Assembly (NCBI GenBank): GCA_000934455.1
Contig: KN883787.1
Location: 83,453 to 147,452, forward strand
Length of the DNA stretch: 64,000 nt
Direction: 5' to 3'
Source of the DNA: Apostichopus parvimensis
Lineage: Eukaryota > Echinodermata > Holothuroidea > Aspidochirotida > Stichopodidae
This document shows positions 61,401-64,000 of this stretch, piece by piece; positions within the stretch are counted from its first letter, which is position 1; every line of letters begins with the position of its first letter. The position numbers and the translations under genes are program-made. The notes below the pieces were generated by a model. The model searched no databases. It had not been told where the DNA came from and was given only the letters and a program-made list of their open reading frames with translations.

Positions 61401-63624
61401 ATTTGCAGTTTTAACTCAGTGTCCTGCCTCTTCTACTCTCTGTGATACCCTTGCTGAGGAGTGTGAAGATAACAATGGATTCTTTTGTACCTGTGTTGGG
61501 GGTTTTGTACGGGCTGGTTTGACTTGTGTCCGTAAGAGACTTCTCCATCTAATTTCTGTAGATCTAAGTTCATTTTTTTGCCATTTCCAGAGCTCTGTAG
61601 ATAAAAATGGCCAAAACAGAGAATGGATGTACCATCATAAACCAAATTATGGAAGAAATTTCACCCAAATGTAAAGATGAAAGTTTTTTTCTGTATTGAC
61701 TAAACTAGAGGAACTTTCCTTCAGGAGTTCATGACCTATGACCTATGGCCCTAGTAACAGACCAATCCATTCTTCAGGGAGGTAGAGAGTTTCATCTTTG
61801 TATAATGTAGACTGTTTTGTTTGCAGAACAGTGGCTTACAGTGGCTGAAGTAACTTGATCAGTTCTGTTTTCCATGTATGGAATTTGACAGTCGTTTGGT
61901 ACAGCTAGGTTGCTATGTGTTCTAACAGGGAATAATATATCTGCACAGAATGCTACACAAAATGTTCAAGTTGCTATGAAGACATAACGCACTCTCTATT
62001 ACACAGGAAGCATATATAGTAGTTTATAACAGACAACATTGTATATATGTATTTATGTATTTTAGATTCTCCTGCAAGCAGGAACTCGCGAAGAACATTG
62101 GCTTATCAAAGCCGCAAGCTGACCGAAGTCAGTCTCTTAGATTCATATTTAACGTCCATGATTATGAATTGTTAATTGTCAACAACTCTGTAACTGGACA
62201 ACATACATTTAATCTGGGAGTGACTCGATTGAAACTGGGGACCTTATGATTACACAGGAAGCATACAAAGTAGTTTATAACAGACAACTATACACAGGAA
62301 GAATATATATAGTAGTTTATTACAAACAACACTCATGGTATATCCAACATATTACCTCGATAAGGGATTCTGCTGCACACATTCTAATGGTACCACTACA
62401 TATGTACCACTACATGAATAAGGTATATTTAACATATGACCTAGATATGGGATACTGCTGCACACATTCCATGTAGTACTACTAGGAATATGGAATTTCC
62501 AACATATTCTCATTTAAAAACAAGTAGGATGTTAGTTTCATATGAATGACACTTTTTAGTTAAATATTAGTTAAGCATTGTTTCTCTTATTCAGAGAAAT
62601 TAGGCTTTTGGTTGAAAATTTGACAAATTTAAAAATTTTATGAATGGAGGTATCATTAATATCAACAATATAAAGTGTCAGGTATGCAAATATTTGGTAG
62701 CATGTTGAGACAATAAATTTCTGAGATTGTGTAAATTTGTACATTTCATATGACTCTTTCAGCGGAAGGTGGAGAGTGTGTAATCGGGAGTAACGACTGT
62801 ACTGGAACTAATATTCAGTGTGCTCCAGTATTTGGCATTCCAGTTTGTGAATGTGTCACTGGTTTTGCAAAGAACAGCGCAGGTGATTGTGTCGGTGAGT
62901 TTATTAGCCAATTAATTGCAACTGTGGGACCAATAGTAATGTTTCGACCAAACACTCCAGACTTAATGTCAAATAAAATGGTGATTGCTTTGTTCACAGG
63001 CTTAAACCAACAAGTAAGTGATATATAATACATACTGTGGCAATATTGGTCAATCTTGAAGAATTGATTAGCTGTTAGTGTATACTACCATGGTAGTGAG
63101 GTGAAATAAACTTGCAATTTTTAAACTTGGGCACTAAAATTCCTGGTGTATTTGTCCACACAGCAGTGCATAATTGCTCACAGCAGTATGAGATCATACG
63201 GTAGGTGTTATGACGAGATCACTCTCTTTTGGTAGTAATGGTGGAAGGGGGGCGGTGGGCTTAAATTAAATACACCACCTTGAGTTAATTCTCACCCTCT
63301 CTTTACTTATTGGCTAGTCATACAGCATAAACTGAGAACTAATGGTTATTATGAGTAAACCTTAAAATATATGTCAAGATATACAGATATCTAATTGGTT
63401 TCTGTAGGACCCTGTGGAATCTGTTATATAATTTAACTGCAGATTCAAAGATCTATGCTCTCTGTTAATCGTGAAAAATTCTTTTAAAGCTACCACTCCT
63501 GGCATCATCTGCAATATCGGATCTAATGACTGCGGTGTCAACGAGATATGCATTGAACAATTACTGAATAATGTCTGTATCTGTCAAGAAAACTACGTAC
63601 GTGACATCAACAACGGCTGCGCCT
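22425..63624 (+). CDS. Very large secreted or surface protein with three CTLDs and at least 31 EGF domains; 3' end outside the window
   Basis: Forty-one exons join into one open frame of 5,338 nt (at least 1,779 aa) with every junction GT-AG and in phase. Order: signal peptide (about residues 1-25), CTLD1 (26-171), EGF1-4 (172-342), CTLD2 (343-487), EGF5-9 (488-695), CTLD3 (696-839), EGF10-31 (840 onward). Each EGF exon is phase 1 at both ends and carries six cysteines in the EGF order, with C-x-C before a G[FY] turn. Early EGFs begin DI[DN]EC, the calcium-binding signature. No transmembrane segment or stop is seen before the right edge, so secreted or membrane-anchored is undecided. CTLD plus EGF combinations are known in selectins and thrombomodulin-like proteins, but this order and number match no family I can name. 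A 50-N gap (41255-41304) lies within an intron and removes no known coding base. Confidence 0.92.
22665..23325 (+). mobile_element. Penelope-like retroelement remnant: GIY-YIG endonuclease part plus 3' terminus
   Basis: From about 22702 the plus strand encodes CGIQYVGETKTTLKKRFYGH and then AEHFNHPKHTIIDM, the GIY-YIG-type endonuclease signature of Penelope-like elements; shortly after, ERLWMQRLRTIQPHGLN matches the usual end of that domain. A pyrimidine-rich untranslated tail follows, then the terminal motif CTCTGAAGAAGTTCCTGCTA with GGATCGAAACGTCAGGC at about 23269-23314. The reverse transcriptase is absent; the copy is 5'-truncated and broken. Only this element's end recurs at 43.4 and 60.6 kb. 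Confidence 0.85.
24557..24597. repeat. Short inverted repeat (hairpin) in intron 1
   Basis: CAGAGCCGTAT, a 7-bp loop (ATAGAGA) and ATACGGCTCTG, with imperfect extension into AGCTAGG on both sides. It could fold into a stem of 11 bp or more. Confidence 0.7.
26211..26374 (+). CDS. CTLD1, exon a
   Basis: Encodes LEECPDQRWFNIEGDCFLFV and later TTCQNQAQFAVLAKINPVDP, the first half of a C-type lectin fold (CP...W....G.C start, then the helix-2 cysteine). Phase 1 in, phase 0 out. Acceptor TTCATCAG, donor GTGAGTAC. Confidence 0.9.
26811..26912 (-). repeat. Dispersed repeat, inverted partner of 30758-30862
   Basis: The reverse complement contains GGAGTATGAAATGATGGAAT, ACAGAACAAGACCCACATAT and GCCTTTGTTAGTATTCAC, all present in direct orientation at 30758-30862. 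Similarity is about 90 percent by eye over some 100 bp. Confidence 0.85.
27212..27333 (+). CDS. CTLD1, exon b
   Basis: Encodes FLIGLSDTVTEGEFRWLDGT, which contains the WIGL-like core (FLIGL) and the EG-F-W-DG turn typical of C-type lectin domains, then WPTE. Phase 0 in, phase 2 out. Confidence 0.92.
27971..28128 (+). CDS. CTLD1, exon c
   Basis: Encodes NWADGHPVRI, then DCVIINDAGQWESVQC and YSFVCAV, the final two disulfide cysteines of the fold. The EPN/QPD position reads GHP and the WND position is replaced by GQW, so the usual calcium ligands are missing. Phase 2 in, phase 1 out. Confidence 0.9.
29509..29646 (+). CDS. EGF domain 1
   Basis: One exon, 138 bp, phase 1-1. FNEC, QIC, DFC, YHCVC, then FSGYRKNDNNQC: six cysteines. 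It lacks the leading D-I of the calcium-binding type but keeps NEC. Confidence 0.92.
30577..30696 (+). CDS. EGF domain 2 (calcium-binding type)
   Basis: 120 bp, phase 1-1. DIDECATNPC, NEECTNLPGSFSCACLPG, VGC. DIDEC at the start and the N....F spacing fit a cbEGF. Confidence 0.94.
30758..30862 (+). repeat. Dispersed repeat, inverted partner of 26811-26912
   Basis: Lies in the intron after EGF2. It reads GGAGTATGAAATGATGGAAT through CATATGCCTTTGTTAGTATT to GCCAGGCAA. Family unknown; no terminal motif was found. Confidence 0.85.
30950..31057 (-). mobile_element. tRNA-derived SINE, truncated copy 1
   Basis: Contains the TATGTATGTATTTTAGATCC end, CTGCAAGCAGGAACTCGC, ATTGGCTTATCAAAGCCGCA and GCTGACCGAAGTCAGTCTCT in the same order as the 53253-53503 copy, but similarity stops after about 31057, so the tRNA head is missing. 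Confidence 0.8.
31264..31389 (+). CDS. EGF domain 3 (calcium-binding type)
   Basis: 126 bp, phase 1-1. DINECNNPEIC, FEEVCSNFDGGFSCECNQGF, NIC. Six cysteines. Confidence 0.94.
32305..32433 (+). CDS. EGF domain 4 (calcium-binding type)
   Basis: 129 bp, phase 1-1. DVDECSDAINPC, NEICMNTPGGHVCLCERYF, GDC. Six cysteines; the usual aromatic before C4 is replaced (GGHVC). Confidence 0.93.
32600..32990. repeat. Degenerate tandem repeat, unit about 40-45 bp, after EGF4
   Basis: Variants of CATGGATACATTACTAATTG and GAGTAGTACTCCATAATATA repeat across the intron with substantial drift. Confidence 0.65.
33200..33351 (+). CDS. CTLD2, exon a
   Basis: Encodes TCCPSGFELIGGNCHIVIDM and then ASDFCISIGGFLSKIDPLDA. 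Same phase pattern as CTLD1 exon a (1 in, 0 out). Confidence 0.9.
33430..33850. repeat. Degenerate tandem repeat, unit about 38 bp, CTLD2 intron
   Basis: Variants of TTCCCTATGGGAGAAATTAT and TACTTAAGTATTCAAG repeat about ten times. The minus-strand open frame at 33428-33688 is a reading of this array, as its repeating peptide pattern shows. Confidence 0.8.
34227..34348 (+). CDS. CTLD2, exon b
   Basis: Encodes SLGVWIGLNDMDNEGIFKWV, the canonical WIGLND-type core, then SDGSVVGTLVN. Exactly 122 bp, as in CTLD1 exon b; phase 0 in, 2 out. Confidence 0.93.
35024..35184 (+). CDS. CTLD2, exon c
   Basis: Encodes RWGQGQPQSVLPSLDCVFM, SGTWHTTQC and RYSSVCQ. GQPQ stands at the EPN/QPD position and there is no WND, so the calcium-sugar site looks degenerate. 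Phase 2 in, 1 out. Confidence 0.9.
35960..36130. repeat. Tandem repeat, unit about 37 bp, before EGF5
   Basis: TGCTGCGTAATGACTTGATT followed by TTGCAGTGTTACTATAT occurs four to five times. The unit includes a TTTTGCAG acceptor-like word each time. Confidence 0.88.
36185..36307 (+). CDS. EGF domain 5
   Basis: 123 bp, phase 1-1. NPCEAGNPC, FDLCSYAYGQHTCSCQDGF, QEC. Not of the DINEC type. The end of this exon and its donor are duplicated in the following intron (separate entry). Confidence 0.92.
36275..36680 (+). repeat. Tandem array, period about 110 bp, that includes the end of the EGF5 exon and its donor
   Basis: The exon ends ACACAAGAATGTGAAG with donor GTCAGTTTTAA. Intronic copies follow at about 36413-36462 (CACACAAGAATGTGAAT, donor lost), 36523-36570 (CACACAAGAAATTGAAG, donor GTCAGTTTTAA kept) and a degenerate one near 36639-36680. 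Between them ATCATGTTTAAATAACAGG and ACTAAGAAGGATCAAGAAAG recur. So a unit straddling the exon-intron border was copied into the intron. Confidence 0.85.
36733..36855 (+). CDS. EGF domain 6 (calcium-binding type)
   Basis: 123 bp, phase 1-1. DINECDGGGFC, FQMCNNLIGSYECTCRDG, DDLC. Six cysteines and the GSYEC aromatic. Confidence 0.94.
37785..37904 (+). CDS. EGF domain 7 (calcium-binding type)
   Basis: 120 bp, phase 1-1. DVNECELDNPC, NRDCTNTLGSYRCMCSPGF, TDC. Two AGs lie 4 bp apart at the acceptor (CTCTAG then GTAG); only the second keeps frame. Confidence 0.93.
38528..38662 (+). CDS. EGF domain 8 (calcium-binding type, extended C4-C5 spacing)
   Basis: 135 bp, phase 1-1. DINECARTPNVC, EECTNLEGSFRC, DNVTCLQGFRREGREC. 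C4 and C5 are separated by four residues (CDNVTC) instead of one, and the insert creates an N-glycosylation sequon (NVT). Confidence 0.92.
38871..39280. repeat. Tandem array, period about 105-110 bp, after EGF8
   Basis: Three to four copies sharing GGATGTGTGGACATTTACAC, GAGGGGAAATTGTATA, GATGTGATGAAGGGGGTATT and ATATCACGATGG. Copies begin near 38872, 38982, 39091 and 39200 (partial). Confidence 0.88.
39593..39715 (+). CDS. EGF domain 9 (calcium-binding type)
   Basis: 123 bp, phase 1-1. DIDECLLNPC, NEFCENNNGSYRCLCIDGT, NNC. Contains an NGS sequon. Last domain before CTLD3. Confidence 0.94.
40021..40187 (+). CDS. CTLD3, exon a
   Basis: Encodes VCCPDGTIAIGNYCYQIRND and AHRICQTSIANSTGSLAQLD. 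Same start logic (CCP.G....G..C) and phases (1 in, 0 out) as CTLD2 exon a. Confidence 0.9.
40325..40635. repeat. Minisatellite, about 20-bp unit, CTLD3 intron
   Basis: Around 14 copies of CTGTCACTGGATGTAGTTCC and variants (CTGTTACTGGGTGTGATCCC) in tandem. Confidence 0.88.
41076..41194 (+). CDS. CTLD3, exon b
   Basis: Encodes TALAQFGIDGDFWIGFEKDP and YRWLWDRTFVSLNP: the WIGF core and W turn. 119 bp, phase 0 in, 2 out, one codon shorter than in CTLD1 and CTLD2. Confidence 0.91.
41255..41304. other. Assembly gap (50 N)
   Basis: A run of exactly 50 N in the intron between CTLD3 exons b and c. The true gap size is unknown. Exon phases across it agree, so no CTLD3 exon need be missing. Confidence 1.
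42243..42388 (+). CDS. CTLD3, exon c
   Basis: Encodes LWRQGGPVQISGLENCGSVN, then LYCQLSRPFLCQHRQ. No EPN/QPD or WND. Phase 2 in, 1 out. Confidence 0.9.
42579..42638 (+). repeat. Dispersed GCGC-bounded short repeat, copy 2
   Basis: GTAAAGCGCTTTGAGCAGC, short spacer, GCGCTATATAAATATTAC. Same family as 15664-15731 and 52919-52962. Confidence 0.65.
43337..43436 (-). mobile_element. Solo Penelope-like 3' terminus, with AT-rich flank
   Basis: On the minus strand this reads TTGAAGAAGATCCTGCTAGG, ATCGAAACGTCAGGCCAAC, then TTTTACACA, preceded by a run of TTTTTAAAATTTTA-type sequence. It matches the end of the longer Penelope-like remnant at 22.7-23.3 kb and the copy at 60.6 kb. No coding part remains. 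Confidence 0.65.
43773..43901 (+). CDS. EGF domain 10
   Basis: 129 bp, phase 1-1. NQCETVNPC, NTQCVYESGQILCICQVGF, RRC. First of the long C-terminal EGF series. Confidence 0.92.
44345..44482 (+). CDS. EGF domain 11
   Basis: 138 bp, phase 1-1. DVECTLMDPDSC, NEICYFSTVHVRGYYCDC, GIC. The C3-C4 loop is a few residues longer than in its neighbours. Confidence 0.92.
45366..45494 (+). CDS. EGF domain 12 (calcium-binding type)
   Basis: 129 bp, phase 1-1. DIDECAFTTC, NRQCINTDGSYVCNCRDGF, GEC. Confidence 0.94.
45920..46039 (+). CDS. EGF domain 13
   Basis: 120 bp, phase 1-1. HICESNPC, NIVCIDQLNNFLCSCDPGY, TRC. Not of the DINEC type. Confidence 0.92.
46661..46783 (+). CDS. EGF domain 14 (calcium-binding type)
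   Basis: 123 bp, phase 1-1. DMNECDEFPIRC, NSVCVNLPGSHTCNCLDGY, AQC. Confidence 0.94.
47404..47526 (+). CDS. EGF domain 15 (calcium-binding type)
   Basis: 123 bp, phase 1-1. DINECTMSPC, RECINLSGSYSCVCRAGF, GEC. NLS is a potential N-glycosylation sequon. Confidence 0.94.
47745..47930. repeat. Tandem array, period about 55-60 bp, after EGF15
   Basis: About three copies sharing TAATCACACACAAATATCT, AAATATGAGGGGGATACC and CTCCTTCCTGTAGACCC. Confidence 0.8.
48306..48428 (+). CDS. EGF domain 16
   Basis: 123 bp, phase 1-1. DIIECNDPTIC, NQVCLNNEGSYRCVCADGF, GQC. The second acidic/Asn ligand of a cbEGF is replaced by Ile (DIIEC). Confidence 0.93.
48540..48870. repeat. Weak dispersed repeat shared with 60770-61215
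   Basis: Both regions contain GGGCCAGG, TTAGAAAT, CCTTGGATTTTCATTGAAAT (or CCTTAGATTTTCATTGAAAT) and later GATTTTTAAGGGCAT in the same order. Between these words similarity is poor. Confidence 0.45.
49457..49591 (+). CDS. EGF domain 17
   Basis: 135 bp, phase 1-1. FVCRVGNNPC, NEICVNVNGAAVCECKQGF, GMC. From here the DINEC start is lost and NE[VID]C at the third cysteine becomes common. Confidence 0.92.
50550..50681 (+). CDS. EGF domain 18
   Basis: 132 bp, phase 1-1. ESACNADPNLC, TQLCVDTALAEYRCDCLVGF, NDC. Confidence 0.92.
51389..51520 (+). CDS. EGF domain 19
   Basis: 132 bp, phase 1-1. ADICTSDASLC, NEVCVSLDLGAHECVC, then REFFEMLNGEC; the usual glycine of the turn is replaced by Glu (REF). 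Confidence 0.92.
51540..52510. repeat. Minisatellite, 21-22-bp unit ATGGCTAATATTAATGGATGCT, about 44 copies
   Basis: Fills most of the intron between EGF19 and EGF20. Unit variants (TAATATTTAATGATGCTATGG, TCAATATTAATGGATGTTAT) recur in the same order about 210 bp apart in the right half, so there is a higher-order unit of roughly ten monomers. Confidence 0.95.
52919..52962 (-). repeat. Dispersed GCGC-bounded short repeat, copy 3
   Basis: On the minus strand GTAAAGCGCAACCGAAAAC, spacer, GCGCTATATGAAATTC and an ATAAATAAT tail. Same motif order as the copies near 15.7 and 42.6 kb. Confidence 0.6.
53098..53229 (+). CDS. EGF domain 20
   Basis: 132 bp, phase 1-1. VDVCVSSLSSLC, NEVCEPLGIGQFQCVCQPGF, NSC. 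Confidence 0.92.
53253..53503 (-). mobile_element. tRNA-derived SINE, full-length-looking copy
   Basis: On the minus strand the head reads GGAGTGTTAGCTCAGTGG (box A-like), later GGTTCGAGTC (box B-like) and ACTCC, which pairs with the opening GGAGT as in a tRNA acceptor stem. A body follows with CTGACTTCGGTCAG (a UUCG-type hairpin) and CCTGCTTGCAGG, ending in a CATACATACATA tail at 53253-53280. Shorter copies, missing the tRNA head, lie at 30950-31057 and 62047-62250, all on the same strand. The family name is not known to me. Confidence 0.85.
54144..54272 (+). CDS. EGF domain 21
   Basis: 129 bp, phase 1-1. ESVCSVASVC, NEVCTDIAGSPFCECIPGY, GVC. The acceptor (TTTCATCAAG) has only a modest pyrimidine tract, but phase and domain content are clear. 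Confidence 0.91.
55141..55278 (+). CDS. EGF domain 22
   Basis: 138 bp, phase 1-1. NPCISMPDIC, NQDCIFREASGSIVCVCTEG, GVC. Confidence 0.92.
55991..56116 (+). CDS. EGF domain 23
   Basis: 126 bp, phase 1-1. NPCDDPNRC, NERCTEMAGLAVCDCIDGY, GVC. Confidence 0.92.
56953..57081 (+). CDS. EGF domain 24
   Basis: 129 bp, phase 1-1. NPCEVVGAC, NEDCTVLLGQANCECQAGY, GTC. Confidence 0.92.
57977..58099 (+). CDS. EGF domain 25
   Basis: 123 bp, phase 1-1. GCLIPGIC, NEECLSLQGGSITCNCITGF, GQC. First of five consecutive 123-bp exons. Confidence 0.92.
58190..58615. repeat. Tandem duplication, period about 205-210 bp, before EGF26
   Basis: Two copies share GTGGATAATTGG, GTCATGGTTACCATTGC, TTTATACAGGTTGATGTATA, CCATTGATCATACAT and GGTAATGAAGAAG. 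The second copy ends close to the acceptor of the EGF26 exon. Confidence 0.88.
58624..58746 (+). CDS. EGF domain 26
   Basis: 123 bp, phase 1-1. DPCAAPDAC, NEACVNAGDQAMCSCIEGF, GVC. Confidence 0.92.
59161..59450. repeat. 10-bp tandem array TGTTTACCTG, about 29 units, 22 with the forkhead-type heptamer TGTTTAC
   Basis: Units are TGTTTACCTG, TGTTTACCTA, TGTTTACCTT and GGTTTGCCTG. In the first third they follow a 30-bp higher-order pattern (CTG, CTA, then GGTTTGCCTG). The array ends about 45 bp upstream of the EGF27 exon. Because 10 is not a multiple of 3 and the units contain no stop, long open frames of about 100 codons cross it; they are artefacts. Confidence 0.95.
59496..59618 (+). CDS. EGF domain 27
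   Basis: 123 bp, phase 1-1. DPCLNPNTC, NEVCVPNNGQAVCNCADGF, GTC. Confidence 0.92.
60196..60318 (+). CDS. EGF domain 28
   Basis: 123 bp, phase 1-1. DPCDSRVC, NEGCINVNGVPGCACSTGF, GAC. Confidence 0.92.
60570..60676 (+). mobile_element. Solo Penelope-like 3' terminus with 11-bp target-site duplication
   Basis: ATACTATTGGG occurs at 60570-60580 and again at 60666-60676, bracketing an 85-bp insert. The insert begins AGTATGAATT (an inverted copy of the flanking AATTCATACT), has a T-rich run, then CCTCTGAAGAAGATCCTGCT, AGGATCGAAACGTCAG and TTACTTTTACACA, the same end as the copies near 23.3 and 43.4 kb. Confidence 0.75.
60770..61215. repeat. Weak dispersed repeat shared with 48540-48870
   Basis: Partner of the entry above, in the intron after EGF28. 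It probably represents two old copies of one interspersed element; class unknown. Confidence 0.45.
61409..61531 (+). CDS. EGF domain 29
   Basis: 123 bp, phase 1-1. TQCPASSTLC, EECEDNNGFFCTCVGGF, LTC. Confidence 0.91.
61998..62500. repeat. Local tandem repeats around the SINE copy
   Basis: TACACAGGAAGCATATATAG with GTAGTTTATAACAGACAAC occurs before the SINE (about 62000) and twice after it (about 62254-62335). A second unit (ATTCTGCTGCACACATTC and relatives, about 87 bp) occurs twice at 62336-62500. Confidence 0.75.
62047..62250 (-). mobile_element. tRNA-derived SINE, truncated copy 3
   Basis: Shares GCAAGCTGACCGAAGTCAGT, TTCATATTTAACGTCCATGA and AACAACTCTGTAACTGGAC (plus-strand reading) with the copy at 53253-53503, but breaks off within the tRNA-like head. 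It is flanked on both sides by units of a local repeat (TACACAGGAAGCATA, AGTAGTTTATAACAGACAAC), so it appears to have inserted into that array. Confidence 0.8.
62763..62894 (+). CDS. EGF domain 30
   Basis: 132 bp, phase 1-1. GECVIGSNDC, IQCAPVFGIPVCECVTGF, GDC. Confidence 0.92.
63490..63624 (+). CDS. EGF domain 31 (last exon in window)
   Basis: 135 bp, phase 1-1. GIICNIGSNDC, NEICIEQLLNNVCICQENY, NGC. The donor GTAAGTGA after it is strong, so the gene continues beyond the window. Confidence 0.92.
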
Positions 63625-64000
63625 GTAAGTGAGAATGTTCTAACCTATCACCTTATAAGATAGAATCCTGTCACCTTTGTTCAACAGATACATGAATTTA
63701 CCATTACCAAAGAAAATAAATCCCTATAGATCAGGGTTTCCCTAACTTAATCCCCCCACGAACCCCCTATGGATGTCAGAGTTGTCCACGAACCCCCAAC
63801 TTTTCGAGACACGATCTGAGTCATTATTATAATATAATACGCATAACAGTGCTTCGTAAAAGATCAAGTTCATAGTGTAATATTGAACTGGTACATAATG
63901 TTAAAACAGGCTAGTGACAGCATGTTGTCACTCAACAACAATTTTCAAGCATGAATTTATGCTAACTTTGCTTTGTGTCAGGCAAAATGGAGGTCATTTG

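Overview
This is an AT-rich, intron-rich eukaryotic window from an animal, most likely a marine invertebrate deuterostome (echinoderm is my best guess, species unknown). The basis is a metazoan cytoplasmic dynein intermediate chain gene, EGF/C-type-lectin exon shuffling with phase-1 introns, tRNA-derived SINE copies, Penelope-like retroelement remnants, short introns of about 0.3-3.7 kb and many intronic minisatellites. One 50-N assembly gap lies at 41255-41304.

Layout. 1-2745: 3' flank of the dynein gene, no coding signal. 2746-15309, minus strand: a complete cytoplasmic dynein 1 intermediate chain gene of 15 coding exons; the joined exons give an open frame of 607 codons plus stop, with every splice site GT-AG and every phase matching. 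A possible 5' untranslated exon lies at 16661-16703. About 15.3-22.4 kb: the shared upstream region of two divergent genes, with no convincing coding sequence but containing a duplication, microsatellites and a striking 63-bp palindrome. 22425-63624 and beyond the right edge, plus strand: 41 consecutive coding exons of a very large secreted or surface protein, at least 1,779 residues: signal peptide, C-type lectin domain (CTLD) 1, four EGF domains, CTLD2, five EGF domains, CTLD3, then at least 22 EGF domains. Each EGF domain is one exon flanked by phase-1 introns; each CTLD is a three-exon module with the same 1-0-2-1 phase pattern. No stop codon is reached, so the 3' end lies outside the window.

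The two genes are not obviously functionally related. The dynein subunit is a housekeeping motor component; the CTLD/EGF protein is an extracellular modular protein that I cannot match to a named family. All 31 EGF domains keep six cysteines; the early ones mostly carry a calcium-binding type start (DI[DN]EC), the later ones mostly do not. None of the three CTLDs has a recognisable EPN/QPD or WND sugar-binding motif, so classical calcium-dependent sugar binding is doubtful.

The introns hold several repeat families: a tRNA-derived SINE (three copies, all minus strand), Penelope-like 3' termini (one with a GIY-YIG endonuclease remnant, two short solo ends, one of them with an 11-bp target-site duplication), a MITE-like element, GCGC-bounded short repeats, and many tandem arrays. 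Two arrays contain copies of the end of a real exon plus its 5' splice site. Another is a 10-bp-period array with 22 copies of the forkhead-type heptamer TGTTTAC.
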